Shown here: positions 11,155 through 23,637 of the stretch, in pieces
Numbering within the stretch: position 1 is the first letter of the stretch
How the letters are laid out: each line of letters opens with the position of its first letter
Origin: Eucommia ulmoides
Taxonomy: Eukaryota > Streptophyta > Magnoliopsida > Garryales > Eucommiaceae
Assembly: GCA_016647705.1 (NCBI GenBank)
Contig: CM028338.1
Coordinates: 17,691,577 to 17,755,576, forward strand
Direction of reading: 5' to 3'
Length of the DNA stretch: 64,000 bases
The notes under the pieces: generated by a model
What the model saw: the letters and a program-made list of their open reading frames with translations, nothing else
The model's database searches: none
What the model was told of the DNA's origin: nothing
Translations under genes and position numbers: made by a program

Positions 11155-11689
11155 TTCACAGCAAATGATAGTCTCTAAAGTCATGTTGTGTCAGATATTG
11201 AGTTGCAATATTTGTATAAGTCAACAAAAGATATAGTTTAATGGCAAAATGATCCAGTAAGAGTCTTTTAATACTTAACTAATTCCAAGAATAGATAATG
11301 AATAACCTGAACATGTTCATTATTAGAGATGTAAAAAATATAAAAATGATGGTTTTCAAAATAACATTCGTATACTGAGAGAGATGAGGATGAAAAGAAT
11401 TTAGGTTTCATTCATTAGAACTGTAGATGTGAAAACAGATATACGAAAAATGGTTTGATCATGAGGGTTCTCCAAAACAAATTACCTTATTTTAGGTTGT
11501 TAGTACAAAAAACAAATTGGGATTCACTTTTTAGGGAATTAGATTTGCAATTCTTTAATTAGGTCATGGATTTCAGATCAAGGAATTAAGGTCCATGAAC
11601 TTATAAATGAAAATCAAATTCAATTTTAAATTAGTCAATGAAAAAATAAAATTAGAACTTGTTGGGTAAATCACTCTCATTTAGGGGGT
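11155..11689. other. Unassigned AT-rich sequence
   Basis: I see no coding sequence, inverted repeat or LTR end here. It may belong to the Ogre-like LTR on its right, whose left boundary I cannot place. Confidence 0.4.
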
Positions 11690-12742
11690 GATTTTTCAAT
11701 GAATTCGAACTGTTCATACATACGTAACGTATATGATACTATTTATAGTATTTATATGGGACACGTACGGTATCTATATAGTACTGTTCATACGGTACTG
11801 TTCACACGTACATGTACTGTTCACATAGTACTGTACGCGGTACTATTCATTGGTGGCAAAGTACTAGACCCAGTGAAACCGACTGATTTAGACTTGTGAT
11901 TAAGATGGAGGAGAGCACAGGCAACATGATCAAATTGATTGCATTTAACTAAGGGAGTGCGCGATCCTCCCTTTGACAGCTTGGGGTAGCATCTCTTTAA
12001 TGGCATCTCTTTAATGGGGGCTGCCCCTATTTCGTGAATTATACTATTTAGCCCCATTTTTTTGGTATTGAGTGTAAAATCTTGGTTTTATACCAAATAA
12101 AGTTATACCACTTATGTAAATAGCTTGGGACTTCCTAAGATGCTAAAGGCACTCCAATTTTAGGGTCTAATGCTCCGTCTTATTCCTGATAGGTGCACAT
12201 TAAGTGATTTTTGTGTTTTAGCCATTTTTTGACAATTACATGTGATGTTTTATACTTTTATTGAAATTGAAATGATAAAAGTGAAATTAAAATATCCAAA
12301 TAATATTGGAAAGTTTAATTTCAGAAAATAAATTTATTTTGGCCTTCAATTTGACCAAATGGGCGAAAAATACAGTTTTTAGACTAAAATGAAAAGTAGT
12401 TGGAAATAGTGAACTTTCTTAAAATTAAATGATGGGATATGAAATTAATTATATTAAAAGTGAGATTCTATGAGAATACAGCTTTCAATTTAATCAATTT
12501 AGTCCCCAATTAACTTTTAAAAAAAAAATAGCTCGAAATTTTATTTATTTGCCTAATTTATTCAAATTGCAGATTTTTTTTTGCCATTTATTTCTTCAAA
12601 ACATTAAATAAAAATTAAAATCATGAATCTAAGGCATGAATATGTCTCTTTAAACATAGTTTAAAATTTGTCCAAATTTGCACTTTAGACCGGATATTTT
12701 TACAAAATGCGAAAATGGGAGGGACTAAACGCGGTGTCCACA
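11690..12742 (-). mobile_element. Ogre/Tat-like LTR, second copy (minus)
   Basis: Read on the minus strand the LTR begins at 12742 with TGTGGACACCGCGTTTAG, matching the start of the copies at 3000 and 19129. Downstream landmarks such as 'caatttagtccccaattaac', 'gtttaaaatttgtcc' and 'tttagaccggatatt' are shared with 18880-19110. The left end is not fixed. No polypurine tract lies beside the LTR start, so it may be a solo or truncated LTR. Confidence 0.6.
11755..11855 (+). repeat. Short tandem repeat of GTACTGTTCACA-type units
   Basis: 'gtactgttca' and variants occur at least five times in 100 bp (11783-11850), mixed with 'gtacggta', 'gtacatgtac' and 'acacgtac'. The words are largely self-complementary around GTAC. 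Confidence 0.75.
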
Positions 12743-13683
12743 ATGATCTCAATGGAACGCTTCATTCAAGAACTTATTCAAGGAAAATATTGAAAGTAGA
12801 GTTTCTATTCGATTTTCTTATTTTTTTTATTGTCTAATTTCTTCAATTTTTTTAGAAATAAGAAGGTACATGTATGGAAAATATTGTGTAATGATAAAAC
12901 TGATTAGTTTAATATTTTATTTTTGTAGTGTAGTTTCGTTTCTCTTTGTCATTGTTAATTTCAGAAGAAAAATATGGGTTGAGCCTCACATGACATTATA
13001 TATTTTAATGAATTATATTTTCCTTCCATTGGAATATATTTGGATTCTTTGATTCAATTCCATCATATAACTCATACCATTGTGATCTTTATTATTTTAT
13101 GAAATAACCAGTAGTTTGATTTTTATTTCTTTTTCATCTCCACCATTATTATTTTTTCAAAAAAACAAAAGCTCAATATTGGTTATATAACAACTCGAAC
13201 CCAAGAGCCAAATAGTGTAACTATTATTTTAACTAAACGAACTTAAAATTTTGACCTCCAAAGCAAGAGTCATTAGCCATTTTTTATCATTTGATAACTA
13301 AGAGTCATTCCTATTGAAGGTGCATAGATTAGCTAAAAATTGGTGGAAATTTTTAACCAACAATTTATCCATTCAATATTAATGTTGTACACTCCAACCC
13401 TCAAGACAATATTTCTTAAAATCAAAATTAAACATATTAATAGGTAGTTTATGTCGCTAACATGGTTAGAGTACAACTCCTAATTTCTATTAGCCAAAAT
13501 ACCATTCATGACCCAAAGTAGTATTTTAACTAATACAATAATTTCACTAGGACTCCAATGGAAACTTAAAATATTTTTTTTACCACTCTAAAAGTAATCC
13601 TTTTTTATATATAAAGAAACTGGAGATATAGAGAGTTGAGTAATGTTTGGTTCTCCTTCAATTTCTAAATTGTTTTAAAATTT
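12743..13683. other. Unassigned AT-rich sequence
   Basis: No gene, inverted repeat pair or LTR boundary was recognised. Short frames such as 12870-13052 are AT-rich hydrophobic translations of the kind expected by chance. Confidence 0.5.
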
Positions 13684-15594
13684 TGTTGACCCTAAGATAT
13701 TATTTGATGTTATGATGAAATGATTAATCTAGATATTTTAAGAGACTAATGATTTTATTGAGTATTGGTTTTAGAGTATAGTTCTTGTATTTAAATGAGA
13801 AAAAATGATAAAATATTTTTGAAAATCATGTTTGTTGCAATGGAAGCTATTGAAGAAATTTTGAAACAAGATTGTTTGTAATACTTGGTAAAACAACTTA
13901 ATTCTTTCTAAACTCTTAATGCAATCCTATTAAGATCACACACAACACATAAGAATATTTGATATGCTTATATGATAATATGAATATAATTAGAAGTGGC
14001 AAATATATCTTAAGAAAAAGGTATTCTAAGTAAACAATCAACAAAGTCTTAAAAATAGAAGAAATATTGAAAGAAAAAAAAAAAAGGGCCAAAACGGTCA
14101 ATTGATAGGTATCTCGGTCGACCGTCGAATTCAGGTTCGTAGAGATTTGGGGTTTGAGGCATTTTGGTCGACTGAAGGACTGAAGGGAAAATATAGAAGG
14201 GAAATCGATCGACTAACCAAATATTATGGTTGACCAAATTTGTTTGAAAACGGCTCAAAATTTGAACGTTTAGCCTAAATGGTCAACTGACCTACCTTTC
14301 GTTCGACTGATATGTTCATATTTTTTTACCTGCACGTTTTTCAAAGATATCATATATAATTTGAAGATCTTATTATTTGGTCCACGTATTTTATGATTTT
14401 GTGATTTATACCGGAAAAACTTATTTCTATCCTTTTTGGGTTTAACTTAAATTATTTTTGGGACTAAATTGAACATTTTAAAAGGTGATATTTTTGGTCA
14501 AATATAACTATTATAAATCATATTTATATTGGGTCTATGTTCACTATTTGTAGACATATCTTTTTAAAAATAACCGTTATAGGCTATCTTTAATTCCTTT
14601 TTAAATAGATCTGCGAAATTCAAATTTAAATCATCAAGAATCATCGGATTTTTAGAGAGAGAGAAAAATATTTTTTCTAAAACAAATTTGAGGCTTTATT
14701 TTGATAGTATTCTTGATCATGAAAAAGGCGCTCTTCGCAAAACTGAGATTCTAATGCAGCTGACGCACCAAGGATTTTGGAAAAGAGGAAAAAGAAAGAA
14801 AGAAGAAGAGAAAAATAAGGTTTTGTTTCCTCCCTCTCAAAATCCTCAAAAATCAATTCATTTAAGAAAATAGTGTTTCAGATAATTTTCTAGGCACCGG
14901 TTTTGAAAATGATCTTTTGCTAGGATTTACTTAAAAATGGAGTCACCATATGACATTGAGTTAAAAGGTGTGCTAGTTCACCAGGATTTTGAAAAATATT
15001 TTTTATTTTAAGAAAAGGCCCAAGTTTTAACTTGATAAATACTAAGTCTTTACTAGAGATTTCTTTTAAGTTTGAAGGTCGGTTATGCTCAAGGAAAGTG
15101 TTAGACACCCCAAAACGCCCTTCCGAAGATAGTACCTAAGTTTAAATGAATCTTTACATTTAAATAAGTCCAAATAATTTCTTCTGGTTCGGGTTAACAC
15201 ACTAATTCTTATTTTTTATATTTTTATCTTTTTATGTATTTTTTTTTTTTTATGCAAGTAAATAAGAATTTTTTTTATATAAAAGCAGCAACAAATAAAA
15301 CATATTGAAAATAAATAACAAACGTCCCCCTTTTAGACCATCTATCGATTATAGAAGAATTGATATGTTTGGCCCCTGGGGTATTTTATTTGGAAACTTA
15401 ACTTAACAAAACTAGTTTATTTATTTTTATAGCAAAGAAAAAAGGGTAAAAACATTTTAAGAACACATTTTTCATAGGAATATGGAAAACCATGTTTTAA
15501 GTATTACAAATAAGTAAAAACTTTATAAAAACATTTATTTAAGACAAAGTTTATAAAATATTTATTTATAAAAATATTTTACAAAGACAAAAGG

Positions 15595-15596
<2 letters not shown>

Positions 15597-15633
<37 letters not shown>

Positions 15634-15634
15634 T
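15597..15634. repeat. (ATT)n microsatellite
   Basis: About twelve uninterrupted ATT units. Confidence 0.95.
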
Positions 15635-16003
15635 AGAGTAAAACACAAAATGTTTTCATATTGAAAGACTCTTGTATGAAAAATCATTTTTCATTTTTTA
15701 TTTATTTTTTTGTTTATTTAATAAAAGTAAGCACAAAACATGACATAAATGGTAAGTGAATATGCATATTTGATTTTGTCACGAACACTCCAACCGAACT
15801 TACTTACTTACTTAGGCAAGTTTAGTGTTAAGGTTTACTTTATTCATCCAAAAGAAAAGAAAATATATAATATAAGTGTCAATCATACTCGTAGCCAAGA
15901 AGAAGGAAACGTTTCTGAAGAAGGTGCACACTTATCCCCGAAGGAATAGAGGTCCTCTCTTTATTCCAACTTTTAGCCACAAGGGTCTAGACATAATAAT
16001 ATA

Positions 16004-16052
16004 TGATGTATGGTCAGTCCATGATCTGTGATGTATGGTCAGTCCATGATCT
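16004..16052 (+). repeat. 25-bp tandem duplication
   Basis: The word 'tgatgtatggtcagtcc' plus 'atgatct' occurs at 16004-16027 and again at 16029-16052, identical and in direct register. Looser echoes ('tatcagtccataagctt', 'caggttctgatctaggcta') follow to 16120. Confidence 0.9.
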
Positions 16053-16180
16053 AGGCTTATATATATAAGGGTATCAGTCCATAAGCTTGAGACGTAGGGC
16101 CAGGTTCTGATCTAGGCTAACACGGAAAGGCGCAAAGCGTAAAAAGTAAATGTTAGTTGTTAGTAGTTAGTAGTCCTTCA

Positions 16181-16690
16181 TGTTAGGAAATTTTATTTCC
16201 TAATCTGATTTTGGGCAACATATTATTAACACAATTATATTTTCTATTTAAATTTAATAGACTAAAATTGAATGATCTAATTAATTTGGGTAAGCCCATA
16301 AACTACTCAAAAAAATGTGGTTTAAATGAGTAAATGCCAAAAAATGTTGCGGTGATTAGGGGATTATGGGAACCCTAATCACACCATATAAATACATAAT
16401 ATTAGGGTTATGGTCACAAATACACCAAATCGTCTTGACGGCTCTCTTCTCCCCATCTGGAAGTAAATCGTGAATCCCATTAAGGAACTCCAGAGATTTG
16501 GTTGAGGAATACCACGTACCCGCTCGATCCGTGTCCTTCTTGTGATCGATTGTCGCAGGATTCCGCATCGGTAGTCAATTGATCGTAATGGATTCAGTTA
16601 CGTAATTTACGTGTACATTAGAACTCTTGGTGATTTGACATGTTAATTTAGATGTTATAGATTCAGATCTATAGGGATTAAATCCCGACA
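16181..16690 (+). mobile_element. Solo LTR, small copia-like family (510 bp)
   Basis: Runs from TGTTAGGAAATTTTATTTCC to GATTAAATCCCGACA. The flanks are cttca (16176-16180) and cttta (16691-16695), a one-mismatch 5-bp duplication. A TATA-like 'ccatataaatacata' lies at 16382-16396, followed by a CT-rich stretch, consistent with a U3/R boundary on the + strand. The family occurs only once in the window, so no second copy confirms the ends. Confidence 0.65.
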
Positions 16691-17395
16691 CTTTATCAAA
16701 AGTTTATTTTAAGTTCATTGAGTTTGGTTTCATGTGTTCTTGATAAAGGCCAAAGATTCTATGCATATACCATAGTTTTTTTGTTGTTCTTGACACAAAA
16801 CAAGTTATATATGATATATACAATACCCAAGACTCTAAGAACAATCAAAGAACAATATGTACAAACAAACAAACTATTTTAAACAAGAAAAACTTAAAGA
16901 GGAGTTTAAGAAAAACTTACCTAACTTAAGGAAGTAGTTTTTCCCTAAATATTTTTTTTCTTCTCCTTATTTAATATATTTTTCCTTTTGCTTGGCTTGT
17001 TCTTGAGGAACTTCTTGAAGTCTTGTTAGAATAGTGTCAAGAACACCTTTTAGGAGCCTTTTTGGAAAATATTGAGTGTGTTTGAGAGGTAAAGCATAAG
17101 AAATCAAAGAACCCAAGAGAGATAAGGGGTTTGGCCCATGTTTGTTCCAAATGAAAACAGGTTGCCTTTTATAGGCAATGGCATGCCTACACATTGGGGA
17201 GTGCGCAGGCATTGGCAGCCTATTTTGTTTGGCTATTTAATGCCATTTATGGCTAGAATCTTTAGGCAATGATCAAGATTCACCTATGCACATGTAGGTA
17301 ATCATGAGGATTTTGTCATGATGATCAAAATCTTGTCAAATCTTTGATATTAAATGTCCTATTTAATGTATTTTAATGCCAAATTAAATGCTACA
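16691..17395. other. Remainder of the Ogre-like LTR, no gene seen
   Basis: The sequence returns to the AT-rich LTR type. A minus-strand frame at 16967-17212 has no recognisable content. 'ggcatgcctacacattggggag' near 17182 hints at older inserted material that I cannot identify. Confidence 0.35.
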
Positions 17396-17935
17396 TTAAT
17401 GAAGATGAAGGCTTTATCATGATGGAGGCTAGGTAAACTAGGTTTGTAGGCACTAATCACCCTAGGCCACTTAGTTTCATCATGAGATTTTTGTTACAAA
17501 ACATCTTGCGAAAAAATTTCCTCTTAAATGTCATTTAATGCATTCATTAAATGTATCATTTAATGACATTTAATGATATGTTAGTCATGATGGAAGTCGG
17601 TTTAGTTAGGTTTGTAGGCACTAATTACATTAGGTAATTAGTTTTCATCATGAGATTTTGCTCAAAAATCTTGCCAAGATATTGCCTATTTAATGTCTCA
17701 TTTAATGCATGCATTTATTGTTTCATGTAATGACATTTAATGACATTAAATATTTAGCCATGATGAAAGCTAGTTTAGACTAGGTTTAGGCACTAACTAC
17801 CTATAAAATTATGATATTTTATCATCATGAGATGGTTCATGCACCAAATCTTTCCATAATATTACTTCATTTAAAATCGTTTATGACTTCATTTAATGAT
17901 ATATTTAATGTCACTAATGATATTTAATAATGGCA
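17396..17935 (+). repeat. ~170-bp tandem repeat, three degenerate units
   Basis: Units beginning near 17416, 17584 and 17757 share 'tcatgatggaggctagg', 'aggtttgtaggcactaa', 'catcatgagat' and runs of 'catttaatg'. The interior 'cattaaatg/catttaatg' words are self-complementary. The array lies inside the Ogre-like LTR. Related 'gcattaaatgg' words occur in the first Ogre-like LTR copy near 4765-4795. Confidence 0.8.
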
Positions 17936-18085
17936 AGAATCATATACTTTGTTTTAAACTTAGGAGGGTGTATCTTTAATAATCTTGGGTCTTGAGCACC
18001 TATTGGCCTAATCAAGGCTTTATTGCTTGATTTATAAGATTAATACTTCAAACAATAAATTTAAACAAATATTTTTGGTTGTCAA

Positions 18086-18735
18086 TGATGTTATCAAAAA
18101 ATCCCTGGCATGTATAACAGCTCTACACGTGCTAGAAACCTTTTTTTCCTTCCTCGTGTTACCTGCAAAACCATGAGTTCTAATAGGAGACATCAATGTG
18201 ATGTCGGCCAAAGGACCTCCGGCGTGAGAATAAATTAATCTGGTATATGGAGAAAATTGTACACAGATTGAATTGTGTATTACTAGTGATATCTACCCTT
18301 TTTTATAGGCTCTGAGATATGTTTTCGTTACTTTGGAGAGGTAGCCAATCCCTTGATATGCTCCTAACAGCTTGGAAGATAACCAATATCTCCATGATCT
18401 CAGGGGAGATCTCTGTAACGGTCCCCATTAATTATGAGTCATTATAGTTAATCTGGCTTATCTCCTCACATGTAAGGGAGTCGTTCATGTAGAGCTAACA
18501 TATTATTTCCTTGGACTTAGACACCATGGGTTTAAGTATACCCAAATATGGGCCTTCTTATGGGACTGTGAGTCTTGCTCAGAAGACCGCCGAAGTTAAC
18601 ACCCAAGTGGGCCTGTCATGCTTTGGCCCAGATAACCCATTAGGTCTGTCTATTCCGGATCAAGTTTCACACCCGATCCAACCTATTTGAGGCTAAATTC
18701 CTATGTCACTTATGAGTGGGAGTTTTCCCATATCA
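18086..18735 (-). mobile_element. Solo LTR of the Tat family (about 650 bp)
   Basis: It matches the LTRs at 26942-27595 and 36130-36783 through 'acctgcaaaaccatgagttctaatag', 'gacctccggcgtgagaataa' and the end 'gggagttttcccatatca' (words shortened). The + strand reads TGATGTTATC...CATATCA and the flanks gtcaa (18081-18085) and gttaa (18736-18740) form a one-mismatch duplication. The orientation follows the full-length relative at 26942-36783. It sits inside the Ogre-like LTR. Confidence 0.8.
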
Positions 18736-20075
18736 GTTAATTAGACAAAATCGGTGAAAACGAAAGTTTTAGGGGTCAAAACAGGAAGTGATAGTAGTTA
18801 GTGAAATTTCCCTAAATTAAAGGGTAGCAACTAATTTAAACATATTAAACGTGATATTCATGGAAAATATACTTTCAATATTTTCATTTTAGTCCCCATT
18901 AACTTTTAGGAATTTCAAAATTGGCTCGAAGCTTTTGATTATACCAAATCTCGATCGAATTGACGATTTTATGTTTTTTTTTTTTTTTTATGTTTGTTGT
19001 CCTTTTATAGTATCAAATGTAATCTAAGGTGGAAATCCGTTTCCTTTAAATCTCAGTTTAAAATTTATCTGAATTTACACTTTAGACCAGATACTTAAAT
19101 GAGTAAGACAAAATGCAGTGTCTATAACAACCATAATTCTCAATATCTTTCTTAAGGAAATCTTGGTGAGATCTATCCAATTATTTTTGTGTGCTCAAAC
19201 TTATTGTGCATCAATTGACATATATAAAAATCGTTCCTGCTGAAATTATTGAAAATCTTTTTAAAACGATTTTTTTAAAATCTGGTTTCAAAATAGTTTT
19301 GTGCTTAACTTGAAATATTCCAAATTTAGTTTCTCATAGTATTGCATACACTTTTATCACTAGTATCGGGATATTAATTGAGTTTACTTTGAATTAAGTT
19401 GGTAAAAACTCTTGTGAGAACAAACTATTATCTTTTGTATTTTGTGAGTTATAGCTTAGTCCTAAAGGTAGCTGATTTTAAGTGAGAGTCTTGATTAAGC
19501 ATAAATAGACCTTACCTAATCAAGGTGTGAAGGTTTAATTCTTACATGGAAAAACAATCTGGTGTGGTTAGTGGATTTTGAATTCCTATGAAAGATTAGG
19601 AGAGTGAACGTAGGTAAAAGTAGCTTATAGAACCACTATAAATTATGTGTATCGATATCTCTATCCCTAAAACTCTTGTGTGTGCAAAGTTAGTAATTAA
19701 CATTTCTACATATTAACAAAGATTAAAATTTATTAGGATTTATTGGATTTAATTGAATTTTTAACTACCCAATTCACCCTACCTTTGGGTAGATCTTTGG
19801 GCCAATATTTTTTAATTAGTTAACTTATGAATTGTTATGGAAACACTTAAAGTAGATAGATAATTATTTTAGTTATAGTTGAGATACTATTTTTTCGTAT
19901 AATTGGAATAAAATATATTTTAGAAATTTATTTATGTAAAGCAATTATATATTTCATTGGTTAAAAGGACAACATATAGATTTGATTAAATCAAAGAGAA
20001 ATAAAGAAATGTACAAATTTATAAAAATAATTCAGAAAATTAGATAATTTAGACAAGTAATGGTTTGATCAATTA

Positions 20076-23000
20076 TGATGTGAGGGAATTTCGTCACATG
20101 CGCCACGAGGAAAATATCGCAACAAGTATGGAAAACAGTTGGGCAGGGCGCTGGGGTTCGTCCGAGAAGAAAGGTTCGAGCACTCTTAGCTAGGATTCTC
20201 TCCAATTTGGGCCTCTCATTATTTTCCTCGGAGACCGCCGGACCGAACTGAAGACTGCCGGACCGGGCTGAGACTCTCCATACCGAGTTGACGAGCCCGA
20301 GCACTCTCAGCACGAATCCTTTAAATTTGGGGCCTCTTAAGGTTGTTTTGAAGCTCTCGAAGCCATTTTGACGCCCTCTCCACATCCTGATCATCCAAAG
20401 GGTCTAAAAACGGGTTATTACTCTCCATTTCAAGTGGGCAGGTAGTGGCCGCAATTTAAGCGTTGTCACTTTCACCGCAAGCGTACAGATCAAGTTTTAG
20501 TATAAAGGACCTTTCAGTTGGGTATCGTATCCACAGAGATTGGTTGAGATTACTATCGAGTACCGTGATTGTCATAACCCGACTTTATCTAGGCGCTAAA
20601 AATGGAATATAATTTAATACTAATTTAACTATACTAATTACTAATACGAGATAGTTTAGGGGATGGATTATCTAGGGATTAACTTTATTTACTTAAACGC
20701 ATTTGATTTCATTTAGTTTATAATAATGGTGTTCAACCTATTTAACAATCTCGGTATCTAAAACTCCTCTGCTACCTCTCCCAAGTGTAAGACGAGAGAT
20801 ATAACGTGACTTCATATCAATGAATAAGTCCCCCTCAACGTCTTAACAACTCTAGATCACGTGAGTCTCGCCCCAACGTCATTGATTTCATGCGTTGTGT
20901 TTACCCTAATCCGAATCCGGAATTACCTCTTCCGAGCGTCAAACCCCGTATTCTCGATATATCTAAACTAGCATATAATCATGAAAATACAATAAACATA
21001 CTCAAACATTGAAGAACAATCGTTAAAGAAACACAACTCAAACAAAACTATATTTTTATAAATACTATTAATCCCATACATAATCCACGTTTAGCCTATG
21101 ACCATAGCCGTTTATATAATTGAAACTAGACTATACATGCTCCAACATATATCGAAGATAAGAAATAAAAGAAAAAACAGATGAACTTAGCCGATATCCG
21201 AAGATTAGCCGCTAAAATCGTCCACCGATCGATTCTCCTTCTCCGCGTGGTAATCTTCTCCTTCGGATTTGTTTGAGCACTCCTCATACTCTCTCTATTT
21301 TCTATACTAAGTCCTAAGGGCTGTAATGATCGGACTGAGCAAAGGAGAGGGGTTTAAATAGGCAAAATATCTAAAATAAAATATCTAAATTGTGCAGAGT
21401 TGATCGCCTAGGCGGTGGGTATGTTGGTTTAATGTTTGCCGCGACGGTGGAGAAGGCGATGGATTTCAGGGACATTCTGTAGTTTCCCCACCTAGGTTGT
21501 GAGTTTACAGCATCAATAGCCCTTCTCTGCATTATCACCACCGCGGCGGTGGTCTAGACACCGCGACTGTGGGCTTCTTTCAGAATATTGCCTCCTTACT
21601 TGTTTTTCTACCATTCTTCGACCATTTTTGGTCTGAATTGATCGGTTGCGCTCCGATTTCATACGTTTTCACCCATACACCTGTTTTAATTCAAAAAGAA
21701 TAACTTGGTGGCCGCGATTTATGCGTCGTCACTTTCACTGCAAGCGTACAGATCAAGTTTTAATATAATGGACCTTTCTGTCGGGTATCATATCCACAGA
21801 AATTGGTTGAGATTACTATTGATTACCATGATTATCATAACCTAATTTTATCTAGGCGATAAAAATGGTATTTAATTATTATTACTAATACTAAACTAAA
21901 ATACTAATTAGATTAACTATACTATAAATACTATATTGAGATTATTTAGGAGAGTAAATTGCCTAGGGATTAACTTTATTTACTTAAATGCGTTTGATTT
22001 TGTTTTAGTTAACATTAACGGCGTTTGGCGTATCCAACAATCTCGGTTCGTAAACTCCCTCACCACCTCTCCCAAGTGTAAGACAGAGGAATACGTGACT
22101 TCGTGTCAATGCCAAAATCTCCCTCAACATCTTAACGACTCTAGGTCACGTGAGTCTCGCCCCAACGTCATCGATTGCACATTTTCTAACGCCCTCTCGA
22201 GTTGTTAGATTGTCATGTTGTGTTAACCCTAGTCCAAATCCAGGGTTATCTCTCACGAGTGTCAAATTTTGTATTCTCAATATACCTAAACTAGCATATA
22301 ATCATAGAAAACACGGAAACACAATCGAAATTATAAGGAACAGCCATAAACGAAACACAAATTCAACCAAAACTACATTTTCATAAATAATACGTTAATC
22401 CCTATTACAATCCACATTTAGGTTATGGTCCTAACCATTTATACAATGTAAAACGAGCTAAACATGTTCAAACAATAATCCTAAGATAAGAGATTAAGAG
22501 AGAAACGAGAGAAACTAGCCATAATCCGAAGATTTGTCACTAAGAGCGTTCCAAGATCGATTTTCCTTCTTTGCTTTGTGTTCTTCCCCTTAGGATTTGC
22601 TTGAGTTCCCCAAAAACACTCTCTAATATCATAGGAACCCTAAGGGGTCTCCTATGGCCGGGAGGAGCAAAGGAGATGAAAGGAGAGGGTTTAAATAGGG
22701 CTTAAAATATCTAATAAAATATCTAAACTGTGCAAAACTGACCACCTAGGCGGTGGGTATGCCAGTTTAATGTTCGCCACGGCAATAGAGAATGCGGTGG
22801 ATTTCAAGGACATTCTGCAGTTTCACCGCCTAGGTGGTAAGTTTACAGCATCAATAGCCCTTCTCTGCATTTTCACTACCGTGGCGGTGGTCTAGACGCT
22901 GCGGCAGTAGGCTTCTTTCAGAATATTGTCTCCTTGCTTGTTTTTCCACCGTTCTCCAACCATTTTTTGTCCAAATTGATCGTTTGTGCTCCGATTTCAT

Positions 23001-23632
23001 ACCTTTTCACCCACACACCTTTTTTAATATAAAAAGAATAAAAACATATTAAAACTTAATAAAAACGTACTAAACGTACTCGAAAAATAACAATTTCGGT
23101 TTAGAAATATATAGGTAATTTACAACTATCAACAGGCCCATTGACTTCTACAAAATGGGCCTAAAATCCCAATCCAGGTGATTAAGGCCTTAATCCGCTA
23201 GCTCATTAACTATCAGACGAAATTAGGTAAATTAACCGAGCTCGGCTCCCTAATTTCGCGGCGCTAATTGAGCCCAGCGCCCTACAAATACTCAATGGCA
23301 TCCATTGCCACAAAGGTACAAGCTTCTAATTCACTTTAGAGAACTATTAGTCTTTCTCCCTGAATATTTATTCTCATGCCGAAGGGATCTCATTGGGAAC
23401 AACCCCGATAGGCCTTTATGCAGGTGCTCGGAGTGCGAATTGGAGCTCAGCTCGGAGATAGGAACAGAGTCCGGAGAGGAATTCATCTAGGAGTCTGAAC
23501 AGGATCTCGGATCGGATTGCTACTACCTCCAAGGCGTCAAAAGTTTCAGATTCTCCAATTCTTCACCCTCATCACACGTGTTGTGCTTGTTCAGACCATA
23601 CTTTGGGTGCTCACCAATTTTCGACATCAACA
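20076..23632 (+). mobile_element. Solo LTR (gypsy-like, ~0.86 kb net) split by a two-LTR insertion
   Basis: Starts TGATGTGAGGGAATTTCG and ends TTTCGACATCAACA, flanked by a perfect 5-bp duplication aatta (20071-20075, 23633-23637). Subtracting the insert and its TSD (20443-23136) leaves about 863 bp. It is GC-richer than its surroundings ('gccggaccgaact', 'gagcccagcgccctacaaat'). 'ctacaaatactc' near 23283 could serve as a TATA-like element. LTR ends of the type '...acatcaaca' are usual in plant Tat-type gypsy elements, but without an internal region the lineage is inference. Confidence 0.82.
20443..23131 (-). mobile_element. Two directly joined Athila/TR-GAG-type LTRs (deletion derivative)
   Basis: Two same-orientation LTRs (20443-21705 and 21706-23131) abut with no internal region. 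The whole unit is flanked by gcagg (20438-20442) and acagg (23132-23136), a one-mismatch duplication, so it entered as one element. The first LTR lacks about its last 100 bp: it stops at 'ttcaaaaagaataac' where the second copy continues to 'aatttacaactatca'. The deletion therefore removed the whole internal region plus one end of a LTR. Landmarks of the family are 'cactttcaccgcaagcgtac', 'tttatctaggcg' and 'ctcccaagtgtaagac'. TATTTAAA (reverse of 'tttaaata') near 21353 and 22694 may be its TATA box. Confidence 0.85.
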
Positions 23633-23637
23633 AATTA

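Larger units (their letters stand above)
14720..19129 (-). mobile_element. Ogre/Tat-like LTR, third copy (minus), with nested insertions
   Basis: On the minus strand the LTR starts at 19129 (TGTTATAGACACTGCATTTT) and ends near 14720. The sequence at 14880-15210 is the reverse complement of the LTR end at 7850-8200, including 'ggtgactcc', 'ggtgcctag', 'ggtgtctaacac' and 'gtgtgttaacc'. It contains a 510-bp solo LTR, a 170-bp tandem repeat and a Tat-family solo LTR. Without these it is still over 3 kb long. I could not find a matching 5-bp duplication, so the left edge is approximate. Confidence 0.62.
13684..19807 (+). mobile_element. Copia-like LTR (family C related), split by an Ogre-like LTR
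   Basis: The left part (13684 to about 14720) starts TGTTGACCCTAAGAT and contains GTCGAC-type repeats at 14095-14320 and 'agatctgcgaaattc', equivalent to 'agacttgcgaatttc' in the other family C LTRs. The right part (about 19135-19807) carries 'ttggtgagatctatccaatt', 'cacttttatcactagtatcggg', 'tttaactacccaattcaccct' and ends GGGCCAATA, matching the 3' part of the family. The flanks (aattt/ttttt) are only a weak duplication. The copy is more diverged than the other family C LTRs, so it is older or from a sister subfamily. Confidence 0.7.

Noticed and set aside
18086..18735. Remnant of a complete Tat element
   Set aside because: A single LTR with a near-perfect 5-bp duplication and no internal sequence is better explained as a solo LTR.
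20032..20394. 120-codon minus-strand frame
   Set aside because: It crosses the start of a solo LTR with a perfect TSD and shows no recognised domain. Open by virtue of local GC content.
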